DNA of 52,316 nucleotides from Candidatus Scalindua sp. (GTDB lineage Bacteria > Planctomycetota > Brocadiia > Brocadiales > Scalinduaceae). A program made the position numbers and the translations under genes. The number at the start of each line of letters is the position of its first letter. Position 1 is the first letter of the stretch. The DNA lies in contig JABHIW010000067.1 in the NCBI GenBank assembly GCA_018670825.1, positions 1 to 52,316 of the forward strand, written 5' to 3'. Shown one piece after another: positions 44,834 to 51,527 of the stretch. The notes beneath the pieces were generated by a model, which searched no databases, had not been told where the DNA came from, and saw only the letters and a program-made list of their open reading frames with translations.

Positions 44834-45060
44834 GTTCATTCTCCTTTCCAAAACCGGAATCCCATATTAATAATGTAAGTGAATTTGTAACTGATCAGTT
44901 TAATATCAAACCGTATGCCAAAGAAGAAGCAGGAGACATTGTCTTATTTCTACTTTGAATTATTGCGTTTGTATGGTGTTGCCAGGTTAAGAGTTATGTC
45001 AGTAAAGATTATTTGTTATTGTTGCTCTTTTTGATATAGGGGCAGGAGTGAAAACTGAAT

Positions 45061-45100
45061 AATAGTGTGCCATAGCACAAAAGTGTGACGGCACACTATT
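45061..45100. repeat. Strong inverted repeat AATAGTGTGCC...GGCACACTATT
   Basis: Perfect 11-bp arms (45061-45071 and 45090-45100) with an 18-base loop that contains a smaller CACA/TGTG stem. No poly-T follows cleanly on either strand. It could be a terminator-like structure for the minus-strand genes ahead of the HhH gene or an operator. Confidence 0.7.
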
Positions 45101-45293
45101 GCAGCCTTCCAATTAGATAAACATGAACTTCATTAAGTAATTTTTTATGTGTTCTTGGCAATCTCTGCGGCTTCTTGTCCTCGGCGCCTTTTGTCCGGGG
45201 AACGTAAAATTTCTTTTGTTTGTATACCCATCTCAAAATAGTTTTCGGATAAAATCCAAAAACTGTTTTACCCGAGTAAAGTCCTCGACGTTT

Positions 45294-45342
45294 TCCAGTC
45301 CGGGGATAACTGCCCGCCTGAGCAACATGTCGGGCAGGCAAC
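45294..45342. repeat. GC-rich REP-like element D
   Basis: CTGCCCGCCTGAGCAACATG then TCGGGCAG, a 7-bp inverted repeat (45310-45316/45331-45337) with flanking GC-rich sequence, similar to the other elements in this window. Confidence 0.6.
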
Positions 45343-45437
45343 CAAGATTTGTTTTTTTTAAAGCCAAAAACCAAACCGGTTTTAGTATATCTACTTGCTA
45401 TCATACGCAGCCATGGAAAGCCTCCTCTTCTATCGAC

Positions 45438-46838
45438 TCAAACATCTATAGAGTATCTCTTTTTCTTGGCAATTATCACATCCAACCCCATTGTATTTAA
45501 TTCCTTCTTCAAAGTTTTTTTTGCTTCTGTATCTCCATGAACAAGGAATATTTTTGAGGGTTTTTTACGAATCTTCTTTACCCAACTAATAAGATTGTCT
45601 TTATCCGCATGTGCTGAATACCCTGAAACCTCGTGGACTCCGGCAGCAACACCTATGCGTTCACCATCAATGGTTACATATCTACGTCTTTTTTTATTAC
45701 TGCCATAAGTAATTATATCTCTACCCGGTGTACCATAAGCCTGATATCCGACAAAAAGAATATCATTTCTGCAATCAGACAAAAAATCTTTCAGATAGTT
45801 TACAACCCTTCCGCCCGTACACATACCACTACCGGCAATTACAATAGCCGGCCCACCTTTATCATCCAACCATCGTAAGGTCCTCAAATGGTCTTTATAA
45901 TTACTAATACTAACAAGTCCCGGGAAGACAAATGGATCATCACCTCCTTTGAAACGTCTCCTTGATTCCTTATCCCAAAAACCCTTAAGATCAGAATATA
46001 GAGCCGTAAACTTATTTGCAAGAGGTGAATCTATTATTACCGGAACCCTGGGTAGTTTTTCCTTTTCTACTATTTCGTTCAATTCATAAAGCAGTTCCTG
46101 AGTACGACCAATTGCAAAAGCAGGAATAATGATTATCCCATTGTCTGAAAGAGATTTCTTTAGTATATTTAATAACCGGTGACGTCGATCCTTTCTACCG
46201 GAATGAATTCTATCTCCATATGTTGACTCCAACACGACAATATCTGCCTGATAGGGTGAGCATGGCATAGAAAGGATTGGGGTATATGGAGGACCAAGAT
46301 CACCGGAGAAAACGATACGTTTTGTGTTGTTCAAACTCTTATACTCTTTACCTGAAATAAACTTAACTGCAATCTCAACAAAAGAACTCCCAAGTATGTG
46401 TCCGGCAGGGTGGAATTTAATTTTAAAACAATCCGATACCAATATCCACTGCTTATATTTACACGGAATGATACGTTTCTTTAGTACATTAACAACTCCC
46501 TTGATAAGTTTACGGTCTTTTGTAAATCCAATTTTTAAAGCATCTCCAAGTTGTTCGGGTACAAGATATGAGGTTGGAATTGACGTATAGATGGGACCGG
46601 TATAGCCGGAAGCGAGCAGGTATGGAATGCGGCCTATGTGATCCAGATGCGCATGCGTAAGAATTAATCCTTTAAGATTCGATATATCAAAATTTATCGT
46701 TAAATCATTGTGTCTTCTTGCTTCTTGGCCCTGAAAGATACCGCAGTCAACGAGAAGACTTTCTTTTGCAAATGATATTTGATGGCATGACCCGGTAACT
46801 CCTTCAGTAGCTCCATGGAATTGAAGAGTTATAGACAT
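45438..46838 (-). CDS. Beta-CASP metallo-beta-lactamase-fold nuclease-like protein
   Basis: 466 residues. The metal motif LTHAHLDHIGR has His62, His64, Asp66 and His67. Further family features are GSSFVEIAV (Gly-rich site), LESTYGDR, IPAFAIGRTQELL, SGMCTGGR and GYSAHAD, then LVHGDTEAKKTL, the RMMBL C-terminus. Relatives are RNA-processing enzymes of the CPSF-73/RNase J class, here without a KH domain. It probably acts on RNA, not on cell wall sugar. A 17-bp palindrome carrying the ribosome binding site lies upstream (46848-46864), identical in design to one before the sugar transferase. Confidence 0.9.
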   Translation of the reverse strand: MSITLQFHGATEGVTGSCHQISFAKESLLVDCGIFQGQEARRHNDLTINFDISNLKGLILTHAHLDHIGRIPYLLASGYTGPIYTSIPTSYLVPEQLGDALKIGFTKDRKLIKGVVNVLKKRIIPCKYKQWILVSDCFKIKFHPAGHILGSSFVEIAVKFISGKEYKSLNNTKRIVFSGDLGPPYTPILSMPCSPYQADIVVLESTYGDRIHSGRKDRRHRLLNILKKSLSDNGIIIIPAFAIGRTQELLYELNEIVEKEKLPRVPVIIDSPLANKFTALYSDLKGFWDKESRRRFKGGDDPFVFPGLVSISNYKDHLRTLRWLDDKGGPAIVIAGSGMCTGGRVVNYLKDFLSDCRNDILFVGYQAYGTPGRDIITYGSNKKRRRYVTIDGERIGVAAGVHEVSGYSAHADKDNLISWVKKIRKKPSKIFLVHGDTEAKKTLKKELNTMGLDVIIAKKKRYSIDV

Positions 46839-46847
46839 AACACTATA

Positions 46848-46864
46848 TACACCTCGCAGGTGTA
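46848..46864 (-). promoter_or_regulatory. Palindrome overlapping the ribosome binding site of the beta-CASP gene
   Basis: TACACCTCGCAGGTGTA, 7-bp arms and 3-base loop, ending nine bases before the start codon. In the transcript the 3' arm contains GAGGUG, the likely Shine-Dalgarno, so a hairpin could hide it. 16 of 17 bases are identical to the palindrome at 48362-48378. Confidence 0.75.
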
Positions 46865-46973
46865 GGTATCAGGAAAAAAATATCATTTATTCTAAATATA
46901 ATCCTCACGTCTTGTGCCTCATCTGTTCGCACAAATCTCAAAAACTGGAATAAAAAAAATATCAATATTTACT

Positions 46974-47780
46974 TCACCTCGCTCCACTTCCAAGCAAAAC
47001 AACTTTTACGGTTTTAATAAGTATAACAATATCCAGTAATAATGATTTATTTTTTATATAATAAAGATCATATTGAAGTTTCTCAAAAGTATCCTTCTTT
47101 GATGCGCCGTACCTATAATTTACTTGTGCCCAACCGGTTATACCAGGTTTCACCGAATGTCGGACAGAATAATATGGAATTTCTTTTTCCAGGGTACTTA
47201 CAAATTCAGGTCTTTCCGGCCTTGGACCAATCAAACTTAGATCTCCCTTAAGTACATTCCACAACTGAGGTATCTCATCAATCCGTAACTTTCTGATGAT
47301 TTTCCCAACTTTTGTAATTCTTGAATCACCTTCTATTGCCCATGTGGCACCTTCCGCCTCTGCATCTACTATCATAGAGCGAAATTTAATAAGTTTGAAA
47401 CACTTTCCATTCAGACCAACCCTTTCCTGTATATAAAAGATTTTTCCTTTTGATCCGAGCTTTGTCAGAACACTAGTAATCAAGATTATTGGTAGAGTAA
47501 TTATCAGCCCTGACAAGCACAATGATATGTCAATAAAACGTTCTATTTTTTGCGTGTAAATATTTTTTTTTATTCCAGAGAATGAAACGTTTAGAAACCA
47601 TGAATCTCTTATATGCATCACTGGAACTTTTCCTGAAAGTTCTTCATACAGCGAAGGCATATCATAAACTTCAACACCTTTCAGCTTTATCTCCAATATA
47701 TTTTTAAAAAAATCACTTTTTTTCTCGTGAGTAATTGCTATTACCGCCACATCTATTTCTCTTTTTTTGTGCCATGTCAC
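46974..47780 (-). CDS. Polyprenyl-phosphate sugar transferase, C-terminal (catalytic) part, out of frame
   Basis: 268-codon frame with the catalytic half of a WbaP/PssY-type bacterial sugar transferase. KFRSMIVDAEAEG, LRIDEIPQLWNVLKGDLSLIGPRPERPEF and SVKPGITGWAQVNYRYG, closing with LIKTVKVVLLGSGAR, are clear. A hydrophobic helix lies at about residues 84-110. The apparent start is a GTG with no ribosome binding site. The N-terminal part (47713-48360) is in another frame. Removing one A from the A7 run at 47762-47768 fuses them as a single 461-residue enzyme. Such enzymes start EPS synthesis by moving sugar-1-phosphate onto undecaprenyl phosphate. Confidence 0.82.
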   Translation of the reverse strand: MTWHKKREIDVAVIAITHEKKSDFFKNILEIKLKGVEVYDMPSLYEELSGKVPVMHIRDSWFLNVSFSGIKKNIYTQKIERFIDISLCLSGLIITLPIILITSVLTKLGSKGKIFYIQERVGLNGKCFKLIKFRSMIVDAEAEGATWAIEGDSRITKVGKIIRKLRIDEIPQLWNVLKGDLSLIGPRPERPEFVSTLEKEIPYYSVRHSVKPGITGWAQVNYRYGASKKDTFEKLQYDLYYIKNKSLLLDIVILIKTVKVVLLGSGAR

Positions 47781-48360
47781 TTAAATGACGGCTTCCACCC
47801 AGGACAGAATGTTGCTCGACATCTTTACTGTGCAATTCTGCATTATCATCAAAAAACCCAACTATTTTATAATTTATATTTTTACGAAGTAATTGATAGA
47901 TAGCGTGCCCGGCGCTTCCAATACCAATTATTGCAATATTTTTTTTTGCCCCTGCACTTAATATAAAATCTGCAAAAGAAATTCTCCATAAACACATAAA
48001 GATAGTAAGAAATACTATTTTAATTAAAAACACACCTCTTCCAAATTGATAATGAGGAATAAGATAAAAGATAAAAGCGACGAGAATACTCCCTATAGCA
48101 ACAGCAATCACCAGCTTTACAAAATATTTCAGTGTTGTAAATTTATAATTAAAACTATAAATGTCGAAGATATAGAAAGTAAATAAATGCAAGGTAATGG
48201 TTATTATGGATGCACCGGTAAAATTTGACAATAAATCAGACTTTCCCAATCTCAAATAGTAGGCGATCGCCATAGACAGAATGATGAAGAAAGTATCTCC
48301 CACTAAAAGCAGTATTTTCTTTTTTGGAATCTGTTGTAATAGCATAGACATAAAAAGCAT
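47713..48360 (-). CDS. Polyprenyl-phosphate sugar transferase, N-terminal membrane part
   Basis: 215-codon frame with four to five membrane helices (about 13-130) and a nucleotide-binding-like segment KKNIAIIGIGSAGHAIYQLL, then KIVGFFDDNAELHSKDVEQHSVLGG. This is the CoA-binding-like middle domain of WbaP/TIGR03025 proteins. The last 22 residues are out of register and look unlike a protein. The gene is complete once the A7 frameshift (47762-47768) is corrected. Starts at 48360 or, more likely by spacing to the SD palindrome, 48351. The SD is inside the palindrome at 48362-48378. Confidence 0.8.
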   Translation of the reverse strand: MLFMSMLLQQIPKKKILLLVGDTFFIILSMAIAYYLRLGKSDLLSNFTGASIITITLHLFTFYIFDIYSFNYKFTTLKYFVKLVIAVAIGSILVAFIFYLIPHYQFGRGVFLIKIVFLTIFMCLWRISFADFILSAGAKKNIAIIGIGSAGHAIYQLLRKNINYKIVGFFDDNAELHSKDVEQHSVLGGSRHLSDMAQKKRNRCGGNSNYSREKK

Positions 48361-48361
48361 C

Positions 48362-48378
48362 TACACCTTGCAGGTGTA
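48362..48378 (-). promoter_or_regulatory. Palindrome overlapping the ribosome binding site of the sugar transferase
   Basis: TACACCTTGCAGGTGTA, 7-bp arms and 3-base loop. In the transcript AAGGUG, the likely Shine-Dalgarno, lies in the 3' arm. It matches 16 of 17 bases of the palindrome before the beta-CASP gene. The first ATG is one base away; an ATG three codons in is better spaced. Confidence 0.75.
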
Positions 48379-48448
48379 TGTATGGATGTTATTCAAAGTA
48401 AATATATTTAATTTTAGCCAGTTCCTGTTGGTATTCTTGTATATCATC

Positions 48449-48462
48449 AAAAAAGGGGGGGG
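48449..48462. repeat. A6G8 homopolymer tract
   Basis: Six A then eight G in the leader about 90-100 bases upstream of the sugar transferase start. A G8 run is rare in AT-rich DNA and is slippage-prone. Confidence 0.8.
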
Positions 48463-48615
48463 AAACGAGTATGTTTATCGCTATAACCTGGCTAAGTTGC
48501 GGATATCTCTCTCCTCTTGATAATTCCGTCTCAGGGAAGTACCTGAATGTGGATATATGCTTGCGCACAAAAAAACTTGATTTGAAATTCCTATACTTAC
48601 ATTAGCAGATTAACT

Positions 48616-49620
48616 TTAGCCATAATAGTCTAGATACCATTCCACAAATTTCTTAATCCCTTTCTCAATGGGAGTGGATGGTTTGAAACCTACATCATTA
48701 ACCAAGTCATTTACATCAGCATATGTTTCAGGTACATCACCCGGTTGTATTGGTAAAAGGTTTTTCTCCGCCTTCCTTCCCAAACAATTCTCTAATACCT
48801 CAATAAACTTCATAAGCTCAACAGGATTGTTATTTCCGATGTTGTACGTTTTATATGGTGCATAGCTTGTTGCAGGATCCGGATTGTCACGATTCCACCC
48901 GTTGTCTGATGCAGGAATGTTACCAATTACCCTGATCAAACCTTCTACAATATCATCTATATAAGTAAAATCTCTCTTCATCTCTCCATAGTTAAACACA
49001 TCTATTGGTCTGTTTTCCAGTATTGCTCTGGTAAACAAAAATAGAGCCATATCCGGGCGTCCCAGGGGGCCATAAACAGTGAAAAATCTAAGTCCCGTAC
49101 ATGGCAATTTGTATAAACTTGAATAGGTGTGGGCCATAAGCTCATTTGATTTTTTTGTTGCAGCATAAAGAGATACAGGATGATCTACATTATGATGAAC
49201 CGAAAACGGCATCTTTGTATTAGCCCCATAAACGGAGCTGGAAGAAGCAAAGATAAGATGTTTAATGTTATTATGCCTGCACCCTTCCAGTATATTTAAG
49301 AATCCAACAATATTGCATTCTATATAAGCATGTGGGTTTATCTGTGAATACCGTACCCCAGCTTGTGCAGCAAGATTCACAACATAATCAAACTTATTGT
49401 CAGAAAAAAGTTTTTCAATCCCTTTTCGATCAACTAAATCCAATTTATAGAATGTAAACTCCGGATACCCTTCCAGTTGATGTAATCTGGCTTTTTTCAG
49501 ATTAACATCATAATATTCGTTAAGATTATCAATCCCAATGACACGTTTCCCTTGTTCAAGCAAGCGCCTGGATAGATGACAACCTATGAAACCCGCAGCT
49601 CCTGTTATTAAATATGTCAT
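48616..49620 (-). CDS. UDP-glucuronate 4-epimerase-like NAD-dependent epimerase
   Basis: 334 residues, short-chain dehydrogenase fold. The NAD loop is [11 protein letters not shown] (6-16), [16 protein letters not shown] is the recognised element of the GalU-4-epimerase subtype, Ser127-129 in FASSSSVYG and the YxxxK pair Tyr152/Lys156 in [10 protein letters not shown] form the active site. The subtype interconverts UDP-glucuronate and UDP-galacturonate and is common in capsule loci. It should supply an acidic sugar donor to the EPS. A hairpin with no ribosome binding site lies upstream (49630-49644). The gene follows an intrinsic terminator. Confidence 0.9.
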   Translation of the reverse strand: MTYLITGAAGFIGCHLSRRLLEQGKRVIGIDNLNEYYDVNLKKARLHQLEGYPEFTFYKLDLVDRKGIEKLFSDNKFDYVVNLAAQAGVRYSQINPHAYIECNIVGFLNILEGCRHNNIKHLIFASSSSVYGANTKMPFSVHHNVDHPVSLYAATKKSNELMAHTYSSLYKLPCTGLRFFTVYGPLGRPDMALFLFTRAILENRPIDVFNYGEMKRDFTYIDDIVEGLIRVIGNIPASDNGWNRDNPDPATSYAPYKTYNIGNNNPVELMKFIEVLENCLGRKAEKNLLPIQPGDVPETYADVNDLVNDVGFKPSTPIEKGIKKFVEWYLDYYG

Positions 49621-49629
49621 TATTTATTT

Positions 49630-49644
49630 GCTGACTACGTCAGC
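49630..49644 (-). promoter_or_regulatory. Short hairpin 9 bases before the epimerase start
   Basis: GCTGAC-TAC-GTCAGC, 6-bp arms. It occupies the place where a Shine-Dalgarno would lie, and none is seen outside it. Its loop size and distance resemble the palindrome before the beta-CASP gene. Confidence 0.45.
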
Positions 49645-49796
49645 TGTCGCAATGCCTTTCTGCCATTAATTGGTAAATAGTCAAATAGTTGAATCCCAAA
49701 GCCGGAAGTATGACGAAAGATTGCCCGAGGGTCAATTGCCATTGTAAATACTCAAAAGAAATAGCATGAAAAGTAATGCATAGATGCGATCCTATT

Positions 49797-49825
49797 ATAA
49801 AAAAACGCCCGCTAATGCAGACGCT
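49797..49825 (-). terminator. Intrinsic terminator between the MarR gene and the epimerase gene
   Basis: On the minus strand AGCGTCTGC and GCGGGCGTT form a 9-bp stem (three G-U type pairs) with a 4-base loop ATTA, followed by TTTTTTT. It is 55 bases after the MarR stop and 180 bases before the epimerase, in the same direction as both, so it should end most transcripts from the NusG-MarR promoter unless antiterminated. Confidence 0.75.
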
Positions 49826-49879
49826 TATGATAACACACCATTCTCAAACTACCTGTGCAAGGAAAAGTAGTTTAATCGT

Positions 49880-50470
49880 TTAATAAATATAGTAATCTAC
49901 TAGGTTCAATGTTTCAATATTCACTGTCGTGACAATGTCAGACGTCGCATCCGCATCAAATTCATCTGTAAGCAGTAATAGACATCGATTATTGTTCTTG
50001 AGTAGATTGAGGTGCTGAACATTGAAGCCTAATATTTTTTCGTCAGTAATTTTTGATTCCTCAAGAAAGAACCCCAGAAAGTTCGAGCTCATTTTTGATA
50101 CTACCATATAAGTAATCTCTGAAAGTTCACATGCACCATAAATAGCGATGCTGATTTCCGTACCACCAGTAGCTTTTACAATCCTAGATTCTATGTCCTT
50201 TCTAATCTCTTTATAATAGTAAATATTCCTGCCAAAGAACTTATAGGCCAACTGTATTTTTTCCTTCAACCCTTCGGGGGTAATATAGTATTTAATACGT
50301 CTTGGATTCTCACCTATCATCGTGACATACCCCTTTTGGACCAAACGTTTCAAGGCAAAATTCACCGATGCCACATTAAGCTTCATTTGAGAAGAAAGCT
50401 TTCTTTGCGAAACGGAGGAATCAGTCTCTATTGTCTTAAGTATGTGAAAATCGTTATAGTCTTTTTGCAT
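49880..50470 (-). CDS. MarR-type EPS-associated transcriptional regulator
   Basis: 196 residues. A winged-helix DNA-binding domain at about 1-70 (DFHILKTIETDSSVSQRKLSSQM, VASVNFALKRLVQKGYVTM) is followed by a coiled segment with RNIYYYKEIRKDIE and a C-terminal ligand-type domain. The winged-helix and following YFKEI-type segment match the EPS-associated MarR family (TIGR04176). It probably represses or activates the EPS operon. It lies between the NusG-like gene and the terminator. A GACATGTC palindrome upstream of the NusG-like gene is a candidate operator. Confidence 0.85.
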   Translation of the reverse strand: MQKDYNDFHILKTIETDSSVSQRKLSSQMKLNVASVNFALKRLVQKGYVTMIGENPRRIKYYITPEGLKEKIQLAYKFFGRNIYYYKEIRKDIESRIVKATGGTEISIAIYGACELSEITYMVVSKMSSNFLGFFLEESKITDEKILGFNVQHLNLLKNNNRCLLLLTDEFDADATSDIVTTVNIETLNLVDYYIY

Positions 50471-50544
50471 GAATACAGAGTTTTATAAGCCTTACCATCG
50501 TTATAAAGTCATCGACTGCTAGCATACTACGCATGAATACCGTT

Positions 50545-50564
50545 CCGCCATTTCAGTTACATTT
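50545..50564 (-). promoter_or_regulatory. Recurring 20-base leader motif
   Basis: On the minus strand AATGTAACTGAAATGGCGGA, 75 bases upstream of the MarR start; 18 of 20 bases equal the copy before the deacetylase (36888-36907). Confidence 0.45.
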
Positions 50565-50681
50565 TTAAGTTGAAAGCTATAGCACTGCTTTGTTAAAAAT
50601 CTGAGCAAATAACTATGTTAATTCTTGTCGTTTACACCTTATTTAAAGGCGACAAAGGAACTCTCTTGAAGCGCGCGAACC

Positions 50682-51170
50682 TTATATTGGTTCAATATCG
50701 GAAATATATACTTCAGCGGCAGCTCCTTTCTGTAGAAGGTCTATACGTATAACAAGCTTATAATGACCCTTTCTTTCGACAAGAACTCCCTCAACCCCCT
50801 TTAGAGGCCCTGCTTTTACCCTTACAGTTCTTCCCTTTTCAAGATATGGAAACGGATCCAGCTGTACATCGGTTTCCATAATCGACTTCATGTCCAATAT
50901 CTGCTTATCCGGTATTGGCGTTGGAGCGTCCACATCAGTTCCAATTATCCTTGTTACACCTCTTGTATATTTAACATCAAATAGACGCTCTTTATCCGTA
51001 TTAACAAACATGTATCCGGGAAAAAGGGGTATATCAATATACGTCTTCCGATCTTTCCTCCGGCTGAGTGTATGGACAAGGGGCAGAAATGTCTCTATCC
51101 CTCTTTCGCGAAGAAACGTATCTACCTGTTTCTCATGCCTTGAACGTGTATGTATTGCGTACCATTTCAT
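50682..51170 (-). CDS. NusG-like specialised antitermination factor (UpxY/RfaH-type)
   Basis: 162 residues. The NGN domain starts KWYAIHTRSRHEKQVDTFL and contains LFPGYMFVN, RGVTRIIGTD and IPDKQI. A KOW-type tail has VRVKAGPLKGVEGVLVERKG. This is a NusG paralogue of the kind that stands at the head of EPS/LPS operons and lets polymerase read through terminators and long distances. Here it is first in a locus of about 40 kb, with a terminator after the next gene. AGGA is five bases before the ATG. Confidence 0.9.
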   Translation of the reverse strand: MKWYAIHTRSRHEKQVDTFLRERGIETFLPLVHTLSRRKDRKTYIDIPLFPGYMFVNTDKERLFDVKYTRGVTRIIGTDVDAPTPIPDKQILDMKSIMETDVQLDPFPYLEKGRTVRVKAGPLKGVEGVLVERKGHYKLVIRIDLLQKGAAAEVYISDIEPI

Positions 51171-51337
51171 ATGTTCCTGTATTTTAAGAACTCAAACAAA
51201 ATTGTTCAAGCTATAAATTTAATCACTCTTCACCATAAGACATGTCATATTATTCAAGAGATATCGGACTGGCGCTCGATGATTTATTATTAAAAGTTGA
51301 CAATAATCGTTTAAGTAAGTATATTCGTAAAAACTGA
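51171..51337 (-). promoter_or_regulatory. Leader/promoter region of the EPS regulator genes
   Basis: Non-coding between the NusG-like gene and the tRNA half. It contains the near-perfect palindrome ATAAGACATGTCATAT (51235-51250) around GACATGTC, a candidate operator for the MarR protein. I could not choose a -35/-10 pair with confidence. Confidence 0.45.
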
Positions 51338-51381
51338 GCGCCCGTAGCTCAACTGGATAGAGTGGTGGACTTCGAATCCAT
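51338..51381 (+). tRNA. tRNA-Arg(TCG), 5' half only
   Basis: The sequence GCGCCCGTAGCTCAACTGG and onward forms the acceptor 5' strand, D-arm (AGCTC...GAGT) and an anticodon arm GTGGA-CTTCGAA-TCCAT with loop CTTCGAA and anticodon TCG. After base 51381 there is no variable-loop/T-arm (no GGTTCGAAT-type sequence) and no acceptor 3' strand. It is therefore the left half of a tRNA-Arg, cut after the anticodon stem. The partial integrase begins 146 bases to the right, so this is the likely attachment site half (attL) of an integrated element. Confidence 0.8.
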
Positions 51382-51527
51382 GAAAACTACTCTCCCATAC
51401 CCTTAACACATATATACTTATAGTTCCTCCTTTCTACTTTACAGTACTTATTACAGTACGTACAATAAATACTTAATTATTTATATCAATTCTTAATATT
51501 TTATTGTATGTAAGATAGGAGGTCTTC

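Larger units (their letters stand above)
44852..45437. other. Gene-poor region with doubtful small frame
   Basis: A 102-codon minus-strand frame (45096-45404) is open but unconvincing. Its start has no ribosome binding site, while a strong AGGAGG further upstream feeds a 7-codon frame that ends at once. A REP-like element (45294-45342) lies inside it. I see no recognisable domain in its product. The rest is AT-rich and carries the hairpin at 45061-45100. Confidence 0.45.

Noticed and set aside
45096..45404. 102-codon minus-strand frame as a gene
   Set aside because: It has no ribosome binding site, contains a REP-like element and resembles no protein family I know. The strong AGGAGG upstream leads to a 7-codon dead-end frame. 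I treat it as non-coding or remnant.
46951..46972. AAATATTGATATTTTTTTT as terminator after the sugar transferase
   Set aside because: The stem is AT-only and very weak, so I do not call it a terminator.
47745..47780. Programmed -1 frameshift at CAA-AAA-AAG in the sugar transferase
   Set aside because: The phase matches the dnaX-type slippery heptamer, but a -1 shift leads to a stop two codons later. Only a +1 change restores the catalytic part, so -1 programming is not supported.
51181..51209. TTGAAC-17 bp-TAAAAT as promoter of the NusG-like gene
   Set aside because: The boxes fit, but transcription would start only a few bases before the ATG, leaving no room for the AGGA ribosome binding site, so I do not call it.
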